Shown here: in pieces, positions 1 to 10,400 of the stretch | Layout: each line of letters begins with the position of its first letter | Numbering within the stretch: position 1 is the stretch's first letter | Assembly: GCF_037975245.1 (NCBI RefSeq) | Contig: NC_092580.1 | Span: 30,310,001 to 30,374,000, forward strand | DNA: 64,000 bases | Direction of reading: 5' to 3' | Source of the DNA: Apostichopus japonicus | Taxonomy: Eukaryota > Echinodermata > Holothuroidea > Aspidochirotida > Stichopodidae | The notes under the pieces: model-generated | What the model was told of the DNA's origin: nothing | The model's input: the letters and a program-made list of their open reading frames with translations, nothing else | Databases searched by the model: none | Translations under genes and position numbers: made by a program

Positions 1-1020
1 AGAAACTTTCTCTTGACCTAAATATATTCTATCGACGCTTACGTCTCCGTGAATTTTTTGCCGACGAAAATGGCAATAACACCACGCAACAAACCAACGA
101 CTTGCATTCCAATTTTCAGCCAAAAAGCTCGTGAAATCCGCCCAAGGCCCATTGTGCACCTCTTGAATCATTTATTTCGGCAATTGAAGAGGATGTAAAA
201 ACACAGACCTCTGCCCCAGACTTTCGTGACAATCTCAACAAAACTGAGAGACAGGCTATCCATGAACTCCGGAAGCGCGATGACATTGTCATCAAGCCAG
301 CCGACAAGGGTTCTGCAATTGTCGCTATGGGCAAACAATTCTACAGAGAGGAAGCCAACTGACTACTCGGCAACCCTCAACACTACATACTCCTGGATTC
401 TGATCCTACTCAAGAAATCACACAGTCTCTAACGGTTCCATTGACCGCAAGTTATGCCAAAACCTCCTTGAAAACGACCCAAAACCTGGTAGCCTAAAAT
501 TCACAAAGAAGGCAATCCCGGGACGCCCATAATATCGGGTAATGGTACAGCGACTGAAAAAAATCCAAATTCGTGGATCTTCTCATCCAACCTCTTGTTT
601 CGGCCCTACCGTTTCTGGACATGGCGTTCACTTCCTGGACACCACTGTGACCCTACACAAAAAAAAAAATCTGGGAACTTAACCTAAAGACCACGGCACC
701 ATTCCGTTTAAACATCAGAAACGATTTGCCGTCCCAGATAAACCAAAACAATTCCTTTGCAATTACGACGGAATCGGATTAAAATAATCCGAATTTCTAA
801 AACTTCTGCTCAATTCAGCAGAAATCAGTAAGTCGCATTGACAACCATGCCGACAATCTTCTCTATAAAATAGTTTCAATTCCTGCTACTCCTTGTCACT
901 TTCCATGATCATGCACTGAAGAAGAGCTAGTTTTGCTCGAAAGCTCTGCAAAAACCAAACATCGGCTGTTTTACTTCCAATTACTTACCTAATTTAATTA
1001 TTGTATCTCACTCGAGATCC
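1..1020 (+). mobile_element. Decayed Penelope-like element remnant, 5' part cut by window edge
   Basis: Plus-strand translation in broken frames gives the N-terminal PLE block: FYRRLRLREFFADENG at the start, then a region ending IKPADKGSAIVAMG from base 291, then PKIHKEGNPGTPIISGNG from about 494. The same two motifs occur in the better-preserved PLE at 13986-16155. The RT catalytic core is missing. Frames shift repeatedly, and a TGA near 359 replaces the AGA seen in the 52.6-53.9 kb copy. A hammerhead-like hairpin follows at 916-942. It is a dead, internally deleted copy. Confidence 0.8.
916..942 (+). other. Hammerhead-like hairpin at PLE 3' end
   Basis: CTGAAGA, one extra A, a GAGC/GCTC stem with a 7-nt loop, then GAAA. 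The order (CUGANGA, helix II, GAAA) resembles the hammerhead ribozyme core known from PLE terminal repeats. The extra A between CUGANGA and the stem is non-canonical, so catalysis is not assured. Confidence 0.5.
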
Positions 1021-1052
1021 AGCCTTTCTCTAAATGCAGCATAGTTGTTCAA

Positions 1053-1059
<7 letters not shown>

Positions 1060-1102
<43 letters not shown>

Positions 1103-1112
1103 ATATATATAT
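1060..1112. repeat. (TA)n microsatellite
   Basis: Nearly pure TA dinucleotide tract. It marks the left side of the palindrome insertion. In the paired block a single TA tract at 53906-53955 occupies this site with no palindrome beside it. Confidence 0.95.
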
Positions 1113-1192
1113 ATTATTAGAGAAAACCAGAGAAATAAGATATGACTCATAATTGACAAATAAGGAGTAAGTTTTAGAAAATATATTGGAAT

Positions 1193-1219
1193 TTTCGGTC
1201 CCCCTGGGACCTTCGTCAG
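1193..1219 (-). other. Hammerhead-like hairpin, left palindrome arm
   Basis: On the minus strand: CTGACGA, extra A, GGTCCC/GGGACC stem with 3-nt loop, GAAA. Mirror copy of 2280-2306. Confidence 0.55.
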
Positions 1220-1359
1220 CAATACTTGGCAGTCGAATGAGAAGTACAAAATGTGACACAATGAAAGTATGACGCTAGATAAGTGTAAGTTGCAATGATG
1301 GAATTAAAACCAAATAAACCATGACTATACAGGAAGCGAATTAAGGAGCAAAGAACGGA

Positions 1360-1728
1360 TTACATATGCTTGTAGAACTGGTAGTTGTTAAGGGGTCCCA
1401 AGTCTTTGTTGAGGCCGGTGATGTGAGACTTAATACGAAAGATCCAATCGATTTCTTTACGTTTACGTTCAGTAGTTGATTTGAAGTTCGAGGCAATTAA
1501 AATACATTTTAGGTTTTTTAGAGAATGACCATGAAGATTGAAATGTTCGGACACTGGGAATCCTGCAAAATTATCACGAATAGATTTTTTGTGATTATTA
1601 AAACGTAAGCGGAATCGGGAGCCTGTTTCACCTACATAATTGCCCTCTTTGCAAAGTACACAATAGAAAATGTAAATAACATTAATAGAATCACAAGAGA
1701 GGGAAGGGGGTCTAAGACTATGCCCCAT
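1360..1728 (-). CDS. GIY-YIG endonuclease domain fragment of PLE (left arm)
   Basis: A 122-codon open frame on the minus strand encodes the C-terminal endonuclease of a Penelope-like element. Visible motifs are NVIYIFYCVLC, then NYVGETGSRFRLRFNNHK (the GIY and YIG equivalents with a conserved Arg and His), then FPVSEHFNLHGHS. No RT is attached, so this is a 3' fragment, not a working element. From the LRPPSLSC motif onward it has the same residues as the plus-strand frame ending at 2139, because both lie in arms of one palindrome. The start codon lies in the spacer side and is probably not a real initiation site. Confidence 0.7.
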   Translation of the reverse strand: MGHSLRPPSLSCDSINVIYIFYCVLCKEGNYVGETGSRFRLRFNNHKKSIRDNFAGFPVSEHFNLHGHSLKNLKCILIASNFKSTTERKRKEIDWIFRIKSHITGLNKDLGPLNNYQFYKHM

Positions 1729-2139
1729 ATGCCAAATATTACCCCAGGCACCGTGGTCAAGATTCCCAATGTTGACTTTAGTCTTAGACCCCCTTCCCTC
1801 TCTTGTGATTCTATTAATGTTATTTACATTTTCTATTGTGTACTTTGCAAAGAGGGCAATTATGTAGGTGAAACAGGCTCCCGATTCCGCTTACGTTTTA
1901 ATAATCACAAAAAATCTATTCGTGATAATTTTGCAGGATTCCCAGTGTCCGAACATTTCAATCTTCATGGTCATTCTCTAAAAAACCTAAAATGTATTTT
2001 AATTGCCTCGAACTTCAAATCAACTACTGAACGTAAACGTAAAGAAATCGATTGGATCTTTCGTATTAAGTCTCACATCACCGGCCTCAACAAAGACTTG
2101 GGACCCCTTAACAACTACCAGTTCTACAAGCATATGTAA
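1720..2139 (+). CDS. GIY-YIG endonuclease domain fragment of PLE (right arm)
   Basis: A 139-codon open frame, the mirror copy of 1360-1728, with an extra N-terminal stretch from the spacer (ITPGTVVKIPNVDF). GIY-YIG-like motifs are NVIYIFYC and NYVGETG, followed by RLRFNNHKKSIRDN. PLE proteins have an RT followed by this endonuclease; only the endonuclease end remains. The stop is 140 bp upstream of the hairpin at 2280-2306. Expression is not indicated by anything in the sequence. Confidence 0.7.
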   Translation: MPHMPNITPGTVVKIPNVDFSLRPPSLSCDSINVIYIFYCVLCKEGNYVGETGSRFRLRFNNHKKSIRDNFAGFPVSEHFNLHGHSLKNLKCILIASNFKSTTERKRKEIDWIFRIKSHITGLNKDLGPLNNYQFYKHM

Positions 2140-2279
2140 TCCGTTCTTTGCTCCTTAATCCGCTTCCTGTAAAGTCATGGTTTATTTGGTTTTAATTCCA
2201 TCATTGCAACTTACACTTATCTAGCGTCATACTTTCATTGTGTCACATTTTGTACTTCTCATTCGACTGCCAAGTATTG

Positions 2280-2306
2280 CTGACGAAGGTCCCAGGGGGA
2301 CCGAAA
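2280..2306 (+). other. Hammerhead-like hairpin, right palindrome arm
   Basis: CTGACGA (2280-2286), extra A, stem GGTCCC (2288-2293) with GGGACC (2297-2302), then GAAA (2303-2306). Same layout as 916-942 but with different stem bases that still pair. Confidence 0.55.
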
Positions 2307-2417
2307 ATTCCAATATATTTTCTAAAACTTACTCCTTATTTGTCAATTATGAGTCATATCTTATTTCTCTGGTTTTCTCTAATAATATTTTCTTTTGGAG
2401 TAAACGTGGATTTTCGT

Positions 2418-2424
<7 letters not shown>

Positions 2425-2454
<30 letters not shown>

Positions 2455-2550
2455 TACACATATATATACACACATATATATACACACATATATATATATA
2501 TAAACACATATATGTACACACATATATATATATACACATATATATTGGCT
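2425..2550. repeat. TA/CA microsatellite
   Basis: Mixed TATA and CACATA repeats on the right of the palindrome. Not present in the paired block. Confidence 0.9.
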
Positions 2551-2739
2551 AGGTGAGACCTGCTCATCATGATATCAGATGAGATTGTTTGTTACGAAAA
2601 TGCCATTTTAATGATATCATCTTACAGTCAGCTGATAAGCTTGCGAAATATGATCTAATTGGACATACTGTGTCAGTTCAAAACATCATTATATTGTTTT
2701 ACCTAACTAAGAGAATAGCTGAAATTAGAAGGGTTAGAG

Positions 2740-3316
2740 GCCATGTTTTCTGCTCTTTAAATTTGTAAATAAGAAAAGGGAGAAAGTGAAGAAAGAAGAT
2801 TGATATTATTTGCAGTAACAAATCCAATCATGTATAGAAACAAACTGCCATCAAGGTTGCATATTTCCACTTTCAATGGGCAAATATCTAGTTGTGTGTC
2901 TTACTCACTACTAGTATAACTATTAAGTTATCGTTGTATTAAAACTAGCAGTAATAAATAGGTATAGGCTATATTTTGGCTAAGATATTGTTTTATGTAA
3001 GTTTCAAGTTGTACCAATAATGTGTATACCACAATATTTGATCAGTTGGAATGTATCCAATGAATTCTAAAAGTTCTGAAAATGAGAAGCCTTGTTTTCT
3101 GCGCGTTAAATTTGTACATGAACCAAGAGAGAAAGTGAAAATAGAAGTAGAATGATAGTATCTGTAGTACCAAATCCAATCATGTATAGAAACAACCTGC
3201 CATTAAGGGTGCATATTTCCACTTTCAATGTGCAAATATCTAGTTTTGTGTCTTACTCACTACTAGTATCATCGTTGTATTAAAGCTAGCAGTAATAAAT
3301 AGGCATAGGCTATATC
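2740..3316 (+). repeat. Two direct copies of a ~235-bp dispersed repeat
   Basis: 2740-2975 and 3085-3316 share a long stretch, including CTGCCAT then GCATATTTCCACTTTCAA and ACTCACTACTAGTAT. A third, more diverged copy lies 3' of gene A near 12885-13035. Equivalent copies are near 54105-54680 and 63450-63600. The repeats therefore flank receptor genes in direct orientation. Confidence 0.8.
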
Positions 3317-4660
3317 CAATTGCTATGAGAGTAATGTAGAATTCAACTCAGGTAATGGTGATAACACATTTTGTTGCGACTGCGATGACAGATGTTTTTT
3401 CAAGTAGGCCTATATAGGCTTAACTGATTTGAAACTTCTAATTAAGCTGCTGAAGGTGAAACACGACGGAGTCCTTTTTGTGCTTTCCAAGCAAATGACG
3501 ATGAAGATTAAATGTTTGTGGTAAATGTATATACATCCTTTCTGAGGTTATGAAGTGATGAATTTTAATATTTTATGACAACTTAAAGTATGCAAATGTG
3601 AGTCACCGTATATCAATGAAGACATTTGAGAATTGTAAAAACTTAGAAACAGGGTGTCAATCATTATTAAACGACATACTTCATTGAAAACCTATAACCA
3701 TTGCATTGGGAGGTGGGGTAGAGGGAGGGTGTAGGGGAAAGTTGGAAATTTAAGAGAGGCTCTCTATGTCTTCTTCCATCTTTGTTTTGCAAGCAAGGTG
3801 TATACCTGTGTCCACTTAGATAATCTAATACGTCCATAGAAAATAGTCAGAAAGTACAGAGAAATATATTTTGAGAAGTTCAATCCAAGACCTATCTTCC
3901 AATTACTTGCATCATCAATTTATACACAGTAATAACGGCATCTTAGTTGTTTTTTTACTAAGAGGTACCTTCAATGCAGCAATTTTTCGAAGATCTTTCA
4001 CGAGCTCCAGCTATTGTATAGACTTAAATTGCCATAAAAATGTTCAATAAAATGTTTTACATTAACATGGCTTTGCAGTGTATGTCAGTATTATCATTCA
4101 ATGAGCAGTTATCTAAGGTGGCCGTATGGCTTCATTTGAATATTAACCCCTCCCCAGCAGTCCGGTAACCAGGCCGAGGTCCAGGGGGCATGCTCCTCCA
4201 TTTTCAGACAAGTGCTCTCCCACCACACCACTTAATTTGTCCTACTATCATGTGAACAAAAACTTCACAAGTAACAGCACATGGGTATTGGTGCCCCCCC
4301 CCCCTCAACCCATAAATTGTTGGTGCCCCTCCAACTCGGGGTACCTTCTCCCAAGGGGCCCAAATATTTATGTAAAGCCGCCTCCATACATTGCTGTGTA
4401 ATAAAATTGAGCATGCTGAACAGTAAAGTCGACTGGGCTTTGTCCATATGCATACGTGAAAGACCCAATTTATTTAAGGGGGGGGGGGGGGGTTCAGGGC
4501 TTAAAGTTTTGTGCCCGAATTTTGCCCGAATCCTTGTCCGAAATGTCAAAACTCACAAGACGAGCCGCATGAAACATGCTGATGCTGGTTGCGAGTATGA
4601 TTTCATTGAAATTTTATTGAAAATAGAATAGAATAGCACCAGGGCGGATACTTCCTTTTT
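3317..4660. other. No gene recognised
   Basis: Non-coding, AT-rich, with short C and G homopolymer runs near 4294 and 4480. Open frames here are short, and their equivalents in the duplicate (54.7-56.0 kb) differ mainly by homopolymer-length changes. I see no domain. Confidence 0.6.
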
Positions 4661-4663
4661 GAG

Positions 4664-4805
4664 AACGATTCGAGTAATTATCAGGAACGATTCGAGCAAA
4701 TATCGGGAATGATTCGGGCAAGTATCGGGAACGATTCAGACAAGAATTGGAAACGATCTGAGCAAGGATCGGGAAAGTTCGGGCAAGAATCGAAGAAACT
4801 TCGGG
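4664..4805 (+). repeat. 24-bp minisatellite
   Basis: About six degenerate units of the type GAACGATTCGAGCAAATATC plus four bases. Frames through it give repeated Ser/Arg/Ile-rich peptides that are artefacts of the repeat. It is duplicated at about 56036-56178. Confidence 0.8.
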
Positions 4806-5559
4806 CAATCGGCCGTGCATTAAAACCTTCGCGATATATATATTTTTTAATCTTTAAATTGAGTTTCATATTTTGTCCGGAGGATGCCCGAATATTGCAA
4901 CAACTTTTGCCCGAATTTTGAGTCCCTGAAATTGGAGGGGGCAGTCTTTCCACTGTCCCCCGCCTCGTACGTCTATGACTTTGTGCCCTTTGTATCTAGT
5001 AAAGGGCATAACGTATGATTGTACATTATTGGGAAAATGATAGGATTTTTGGTTCCTTGCTGGGAGCAATGGAACCTATGCAGCCATGTTGGCGTGTACG
5101 TGTGGGTTGCGGGTATGGGTGTGTGTGTGAGTCTGTGACGCTTGTTTGGATCCGCAATAACACAACAATGCACAACAATGCATGATGGATGTTGGTCATA
5201 CTTGCTATGTAGATGTATTAAGGTGTGCCCGATCGTTTTTGGTGCTGATCTTGTGAATATTAATGAGTTTAAGGGGTCAGATATAGAAAAGCTTTACATT
5301 GCAATAACTCCGCAACCTTCAGTACGATTGTAGCCAAACTTAGTATACAGCTGTTGGTTAGTAGCTGGAACACAGAGGTTTCAATTGGATGTGACCATCT
5401 GGGCTGGCAAAACAATCCGGGACCCTTTTTGCGTAGGATGGGCCCAATATTTATTTCCACCTCGAATACATTTTGGGACACATTCTTTGGGCCTGAATTT
5501 GTGGTCCAAATATGTTTGAGGTCATTTGGTCCCATAAGTGGGATTATAGTCAAACTTGT

Positions 5560-5613
<54 letters not shown>

Positions 5614-6104
5614 TAACATGCCCCAGAATGCACCATTTGAAATTATCTATTTAATTTTCTCGCGGACAGTTTTAATGACCCGGAACAGCCCTAAACGCAA
5701 GATTGCTAATACTGCTAAAATCTGCTGATAAAAACTCTTGAATTTTTGTGTGAGGTTGAATAATGGTGGGGGTTAAGACACTTTACCCCGACAATTCCCC
5801 GACTGAACCATGTCCCCTTCCCTCACTTGTGCATGCCACTAGTCTATGTACGTATATAATCTCCCCTTCGGTGTTTTAAACGAACCCAGTTTGAAGTGAA
5901 GGATCATGCTATGAGTAATTTATCTGATGAGGGGGAGGGGGAGGGGGGTTGGCGAGAGAGGTATCTCAACTGTCGTATAATTTCAACTATCGTAGACTGC
6001 GTCATGTTTGCAGTTTGAATCCATCCGTAAAATTACATATTAGGAATGTAAACCATCAAAACTATCATAGGATACGCCAGGACTGCGCATTACTTACAAC
6101 GGGG
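4806..6104. other. Non-coding, with (TA)n at 5564-5608
   Basis: No recognisable gene. A (TA)n tract occupies 5564-5608 and is shorter in the duplicate. The stretch after it (CTTAACATGCCCCAGAATGC) recurs in modified form near 18688 and 18836, so it is a dispersed repeat. From about 5755 the sequence also resembles 45640 onward, upstream of gene B. This marks where homology among all three receptor units begins. Confidence 0.6.
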
Positions 6105-6108
6105 TTAA

Positions 6109-6903
6109 AGCAGCATTTTGCGTCCTCGACTATGGTATTTCTCAACCTCACTGACTCCACTATGCCATAACGACATACATAACTAGCTTATCTATTTATA
6201 TTTTACTTCAAATGGTGGCATAAAAGTCGAAAAAATTGCAACTTTCAACTGTGTTGTTCTCCAAGATATTTTCCGTTGGGAACCCAATAAACCTCGCCCA
6301 TAATATGAATATTTAAACACTACGAACGTCATTGACAGATACGTAATATAACACCACGCTTGATTTGTGTACAGTCTATATGGCAGTTGTACCAGGGAGT
6401 TGTACCAACGCAAAGTCTTGAATCTATTTTTAGCAACGGCTCATAACTAAACCTGCATCTCTGATTGGTTGAATTCAAACTAGTGGGTTTGGGAACGGAA
6501 TGCGATTTAATTTTGTATGTGGAATACTCGCTAATTAACGTTTTTGGCAGGGAAAAACTTGGCTAATATCTTAATTTGCTGTTTTGTGATTTGATGTAAG
6601 TAAAAAACTCGATGGACATGTCAAAAAAGTAGAAAACGGCGACCAAACGCAAAATGCTCATGAATAAACATACTATTCACTGATTGGTGGAATTCAAACT
6701 AGTGGATTTGGAGATATGAAAACTTGGTCGAGGACACTTTTACTCGTTATCGATATAAATCGTTAATTACTCGCTAATTAACGCTCTTGGCAGGATGAAA
6801 CTTGGATGGTATCTTAGTTTGCTGTTTTATAATTGATACATGTAAAAAAATCGATGCACAGTTTAAAAAGGTGGAAAAAAGCGACCCAACGCAAAATGCT
6901 GCT
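6109..6903. mobile_element. 795-bp MITE with TTAA target duplication
   Basis: Perfect 15-bp terminal inverted repeats AGCAGCATTTTGCGT / ACGCAAAATGCTGCT, flanked by TTAA at 6105-6108 and 6904-6907. The duplicate block has the empty site with a single TTAA at 57471-57474 and matching flanks, which proves the insertion boundaries. TTAA duplications are typical of piggyBac and Kolobok superfamilies; the AG-starting ends fit Kolobok better (inference). It carries no transposase. An internal ~34-bp motif around GAATTCAAACTAGTGG occurs twice (6435-6490 and 6677-6710). Confidence 0.92.
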
Positions 6904-6987
6904 TTAAAATACCCAGGAGCGAGATTCTACATTGTCACACCGACGATCATAACAGAAAATAATATTATCTATGCAATACGTTGCAAA

Positions 6988-7145
6988 TGACGTCGAAACA
7001 TATCATTACAAAAGTTTTGTGACCTAAGTGTTTCAGTAATCACTCAGCCAGTATTACGGAACTTCATATATGAGACTGGTGGTATCGTTTAAGATATACG
7101 CATGCGTGCGTATATAGTTATGTAATAAAAACACGATCGTTCAAT
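6988..7145 (+). promoter_or_regulatory. Putative core promoter of receptor gene A
   Basis: TATATAG at 7111-7117 lies about 32 bases upstream of an initiator-like TCAATAG (7141-7147). A CRE-like TGACGTCG lies at 6988-6995. The same arrangement is kept upstream of genes B and C. The first ATG of the signal-peptide exon is about 265 bases further on. Conservation and spacing support a promoter; no expression evidence is available. Confidence 0.5.
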
Positions 7146-7405
7146 AGTGTGAACAACCTACTCCGGTTTCAACTTGGTTATAGCTACAGGTAATACCAGT
7201 ATCGTGCTTCAGTTGTCCTGCATTTCCGTAAAGATATCTGATAACAACAAACCGAACTCTATTGTACATCCGAACCGATGTTCTTTATTCCCAACAATAT
7301 ACATATATAACCTTGTATACTTCGATTGTTAGTTACGACAATCTGCTTCAGTATTTTTTCTGCTATTGGATTTCTCGTTGGAAAGAAAAGGATATACAAC
7401 AAACT

Positions 7406-10400
7406 ATGGCTTTATATACAAATCTGAAAAGTGTCTTCACAGTGCTTTGGAGTATTAACGTTATCGTGGTACTAGGACAGTCGGAACCAGAAACGGAACC
7501 ACCTCCAGTACGTAAGTACGTAGTTCGCTATGTGGCTAATGGGGTCTGCGGTGTTTTGTGAGCAGAGTAAACGTAGTTGACGATGTTCTTCCCCTGGTTG
7601 GTTTAGTGGGGGGGGGGGCAGGGATGCTTAAATGACTGAGGGTGAAGTCCACTTCCGAACTGCTTCCTTAAATGATAATATTGTAATTAAATTTCGTTAT
7701 GTTCACTCTCATATTATTCTTAGATCTTCCAACATACGGGCTCGATTTGGTTACGAAGGCGTGGCATGGGGGAAGAGGAGAAGGGGGGGGGGGTGGGTGG
7801 GGATTATGACTGTGGTAGATCCATTCATTTAATATTGTAACAAGGAACCGCGAAGTTAACCATATGTAAGGTCGTACCACGTAAATCCTGTCATTTCAAA
7901 ACAGTTCCAAGTACGTATTAGATCTACTTAGGCCTATGGGTTGATATAGTCTAAAGAGTGCAGTGCGTTTGACAATGGAAATGCAACTATTAGTATTAAT
8001 AAACAAATATGCTAACACTGTTAACACAATATGTCAGAAATAAAGTCAACATTACTACGAATAAAATATCGGAATGGAATAAGAAATGAATTACGGGGTA
8101 AAACAACATAAGAAAGATTTAGAAATTTCTTCTCCTGTGAAAACAATCAGTTTCCTGTCATATGTCAAACATCAGTATACATCGCCATCAGTTGTTGTAC
8201 CAAAACAAATTATGGATATGTCAGAAAACTTAAAACAAGAAGGCAATTCACGGATTTGCATATCTCATTGCCAGCAAACACTGATTTCAGTTGAACATGT
8301 TTAATATTAGCTATGCAATCTGGCAATCGGAGGAAATTACTACTTGACATTTGCATTATTGTCAACGTAAGTATTCTCTTAGAAGTGAGGATTTATAGTT
8401 ATTCTTTCTTTTCCATTCACGTTACAGAAACTGTACGGGCTGGGTACTGCACTAGAGATTATGAATGTAGTTCTTCATGTGGTTCTCTGACATCGGTCAC
8501 ATGTTCTTGTCACCCAGCTTGTGAATTATTCCAAGATTGTTGTTACAATACTATCGAAAAAAGTAATCGCTGTTCCAAAGATACCGACACCGAAATATTT
8601 TTGTCTGAAGTTCTTCCCGATATGAGAGATTACTTTCAGTGTGCTACGGATGTTATATCACAGCAAAAATACTGGATGGTGTCTAAATGTCCAGATACAT
8701 GGACGGGGCTTAACGAATGTGACGTCACAGGCGACGACACAGATATCACCGTGGGTAGATTGGAAGATAATTTATCTAGTATTCCAGTTTTATCAAGGAA
8801 AGGACTAACCTACAGAAATTTTTACTGTGCTCTCTGTCATGGAGAGGATTTATCCGACCTTTCACCTTGGTCATTCGAGGCTCAAGATTGTGAAGACACT
8901 GATATTTTTAAAACAGCTACGAACCTGACCGTTAAAGATCAAATCTTTCTACTGAGAGAACACTGTCAAAGCTTGTCCTTCCTTCCACCTTCAGATCATC
9001 CATTTTACGTGTTATCTGTAATACCTTGTTTTGAAATTACCGATGACGTAATCGATACATGTGACGATAACACAGCTAGCGAGGATATCAGACACAAATG
9101 TTCGACCATAGCAGCTCCCATTTCGATTGGAGGGTACTTCAAAAATACCTTCTGTGTTGAATGTTACTATTCTTCTCGTAAATATATCGACTACGAGGTT
9201 TTAGAGTATTGTACAGCTGCATTTGACCGCGAAGAAATATTTCCGCCCGTTTTCGCGGTGCCGTGTCTCTATGACTACGAAACCGGTGAAACCATATGTC
9301 CAACACCTGAACCTCCCCCACCACCTCTCGTACCAATTTCTATAACCTTTAATTTTGGTGGTAATTCTGGTGGTATATCCATCACAAAAAACAATGAAAG
9401 GATCCAAGAAATATCTGTGACTTGTAACGTTGGACAGGTTTTTGATCCACTCGGGGCTTCGTGCAAACTATTAACATGTCCTAGTGGTTACGTTCTGAGA
9501 AGTTCACTATGCGTACAACTGCCAAATATTACTACAAATTCGTCAGAAGAATGTAATCACTATTCTATACATATAAAAGCTGACAACGTGAACTTTATCA
9601 ACAATTCTTGTTTGGAGAACATGGAAACAACTTTTAATTGCCTACCAGCGGATTTGGTATTACTTTTACAAGCAAACATGGAACATTACAATACATCGTG
9701 CAGAATGACGAGCCAAGAACAGGTTGTTTTAGAAGTTGTCACGACTTCTTTAGAAATAATTGGAAGTCTCTTGGCAAAAGCTGGCAGTACATCTTCGCAA
9801 AATTCAGATGCATGCACAAGTTTGAACATTGTGGAGTTTTTGGCGTACTGTCCATCCAAAGTGGAGGACCCGACCCTATATTGTGATTCGGAATGGTACA
9901 GTGAACCCCAGTGGAGTACATCTGGTAATATTACTGCTGGAATTCTTTTCCAAAATTCATCGGAAACTACTGACGTATCTCAAATAAAGATTCGACATTT
10001 ATTTCAATTTTCATCAACACATGGTAACATCTCATCAGAGGACATTTTAGTACAAAGATGCGTATTTAACTCTAGTGAAGTATCATTATGCCCGCTAATT
10101 TCACTCGATTCAAACGTCTTTCTCCCTTTGGAAAACGAGTCCAGTGTTTTAGTATATGCGGCAAATATATCGATTCAATTTACTCCAGATATGTATACAA
10201 TACAACAAAATGGTGACATACAGGTGTGTAACTTTTTGGAAGCCTCTGGCACCGTTGTGACTTATAGGTTTTTGCCTCAATATTCCCAAACACAAAGTAT
10301 CCTGAGCACGGTTGGTATTTCTCTTTCGGTGATTGCACTGCTTTTAACATTGATCAGCTACTCCGTATTTCCTACATTAAGAACCAGACTAGCAAACATT

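Larger units (their letters stand above)
1111..2388. mobile_element. 610-bp inverted repeat of a PLE 3' end (head-to-head palindrome)
   Basis: Left arm 1111-1720 is the reverse complement of right arm 1779-2388, with a 58-bp spacer. Both arms are 610 bp and differ at only a few bases. Each arm encodes the same GIY-YIG endonuclease C-terminus and ends with a hammerhead-like hairpin (1193-1219 on minus, 2280-2306 on plus). The whole segment plus adjoining TA/CA repeats, about 1083-2598, is absent from the duplicate block, where the flanks meet near 53905-53958. It therefore inserted, or was amplified, after the block duplicated. Confidence 0.9.

Noticed and set aside
5354-5728. 124-codon frame conserved in the duplicate (56730-57020)
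   Set aside because: It runs through a (TA)n tract whose length differs between copies and shifts the frame, so it is not maintained as protein.
8086-8304. 72-codon open frame in intron 1 of receptor A, identical in C
   Set aside because: In gene B the aligned sequence has deletions and an in-frame stop (AACTTATAAC), and the frame lies between the spliced exons. Its A/C identity reflects recent duplication.
9139-9466. Antisense open frames over receptor exon 2 (also in B and C)
   Set aside because: Shadows of the receptor coding strand; they follow its codon structure and have no domains.
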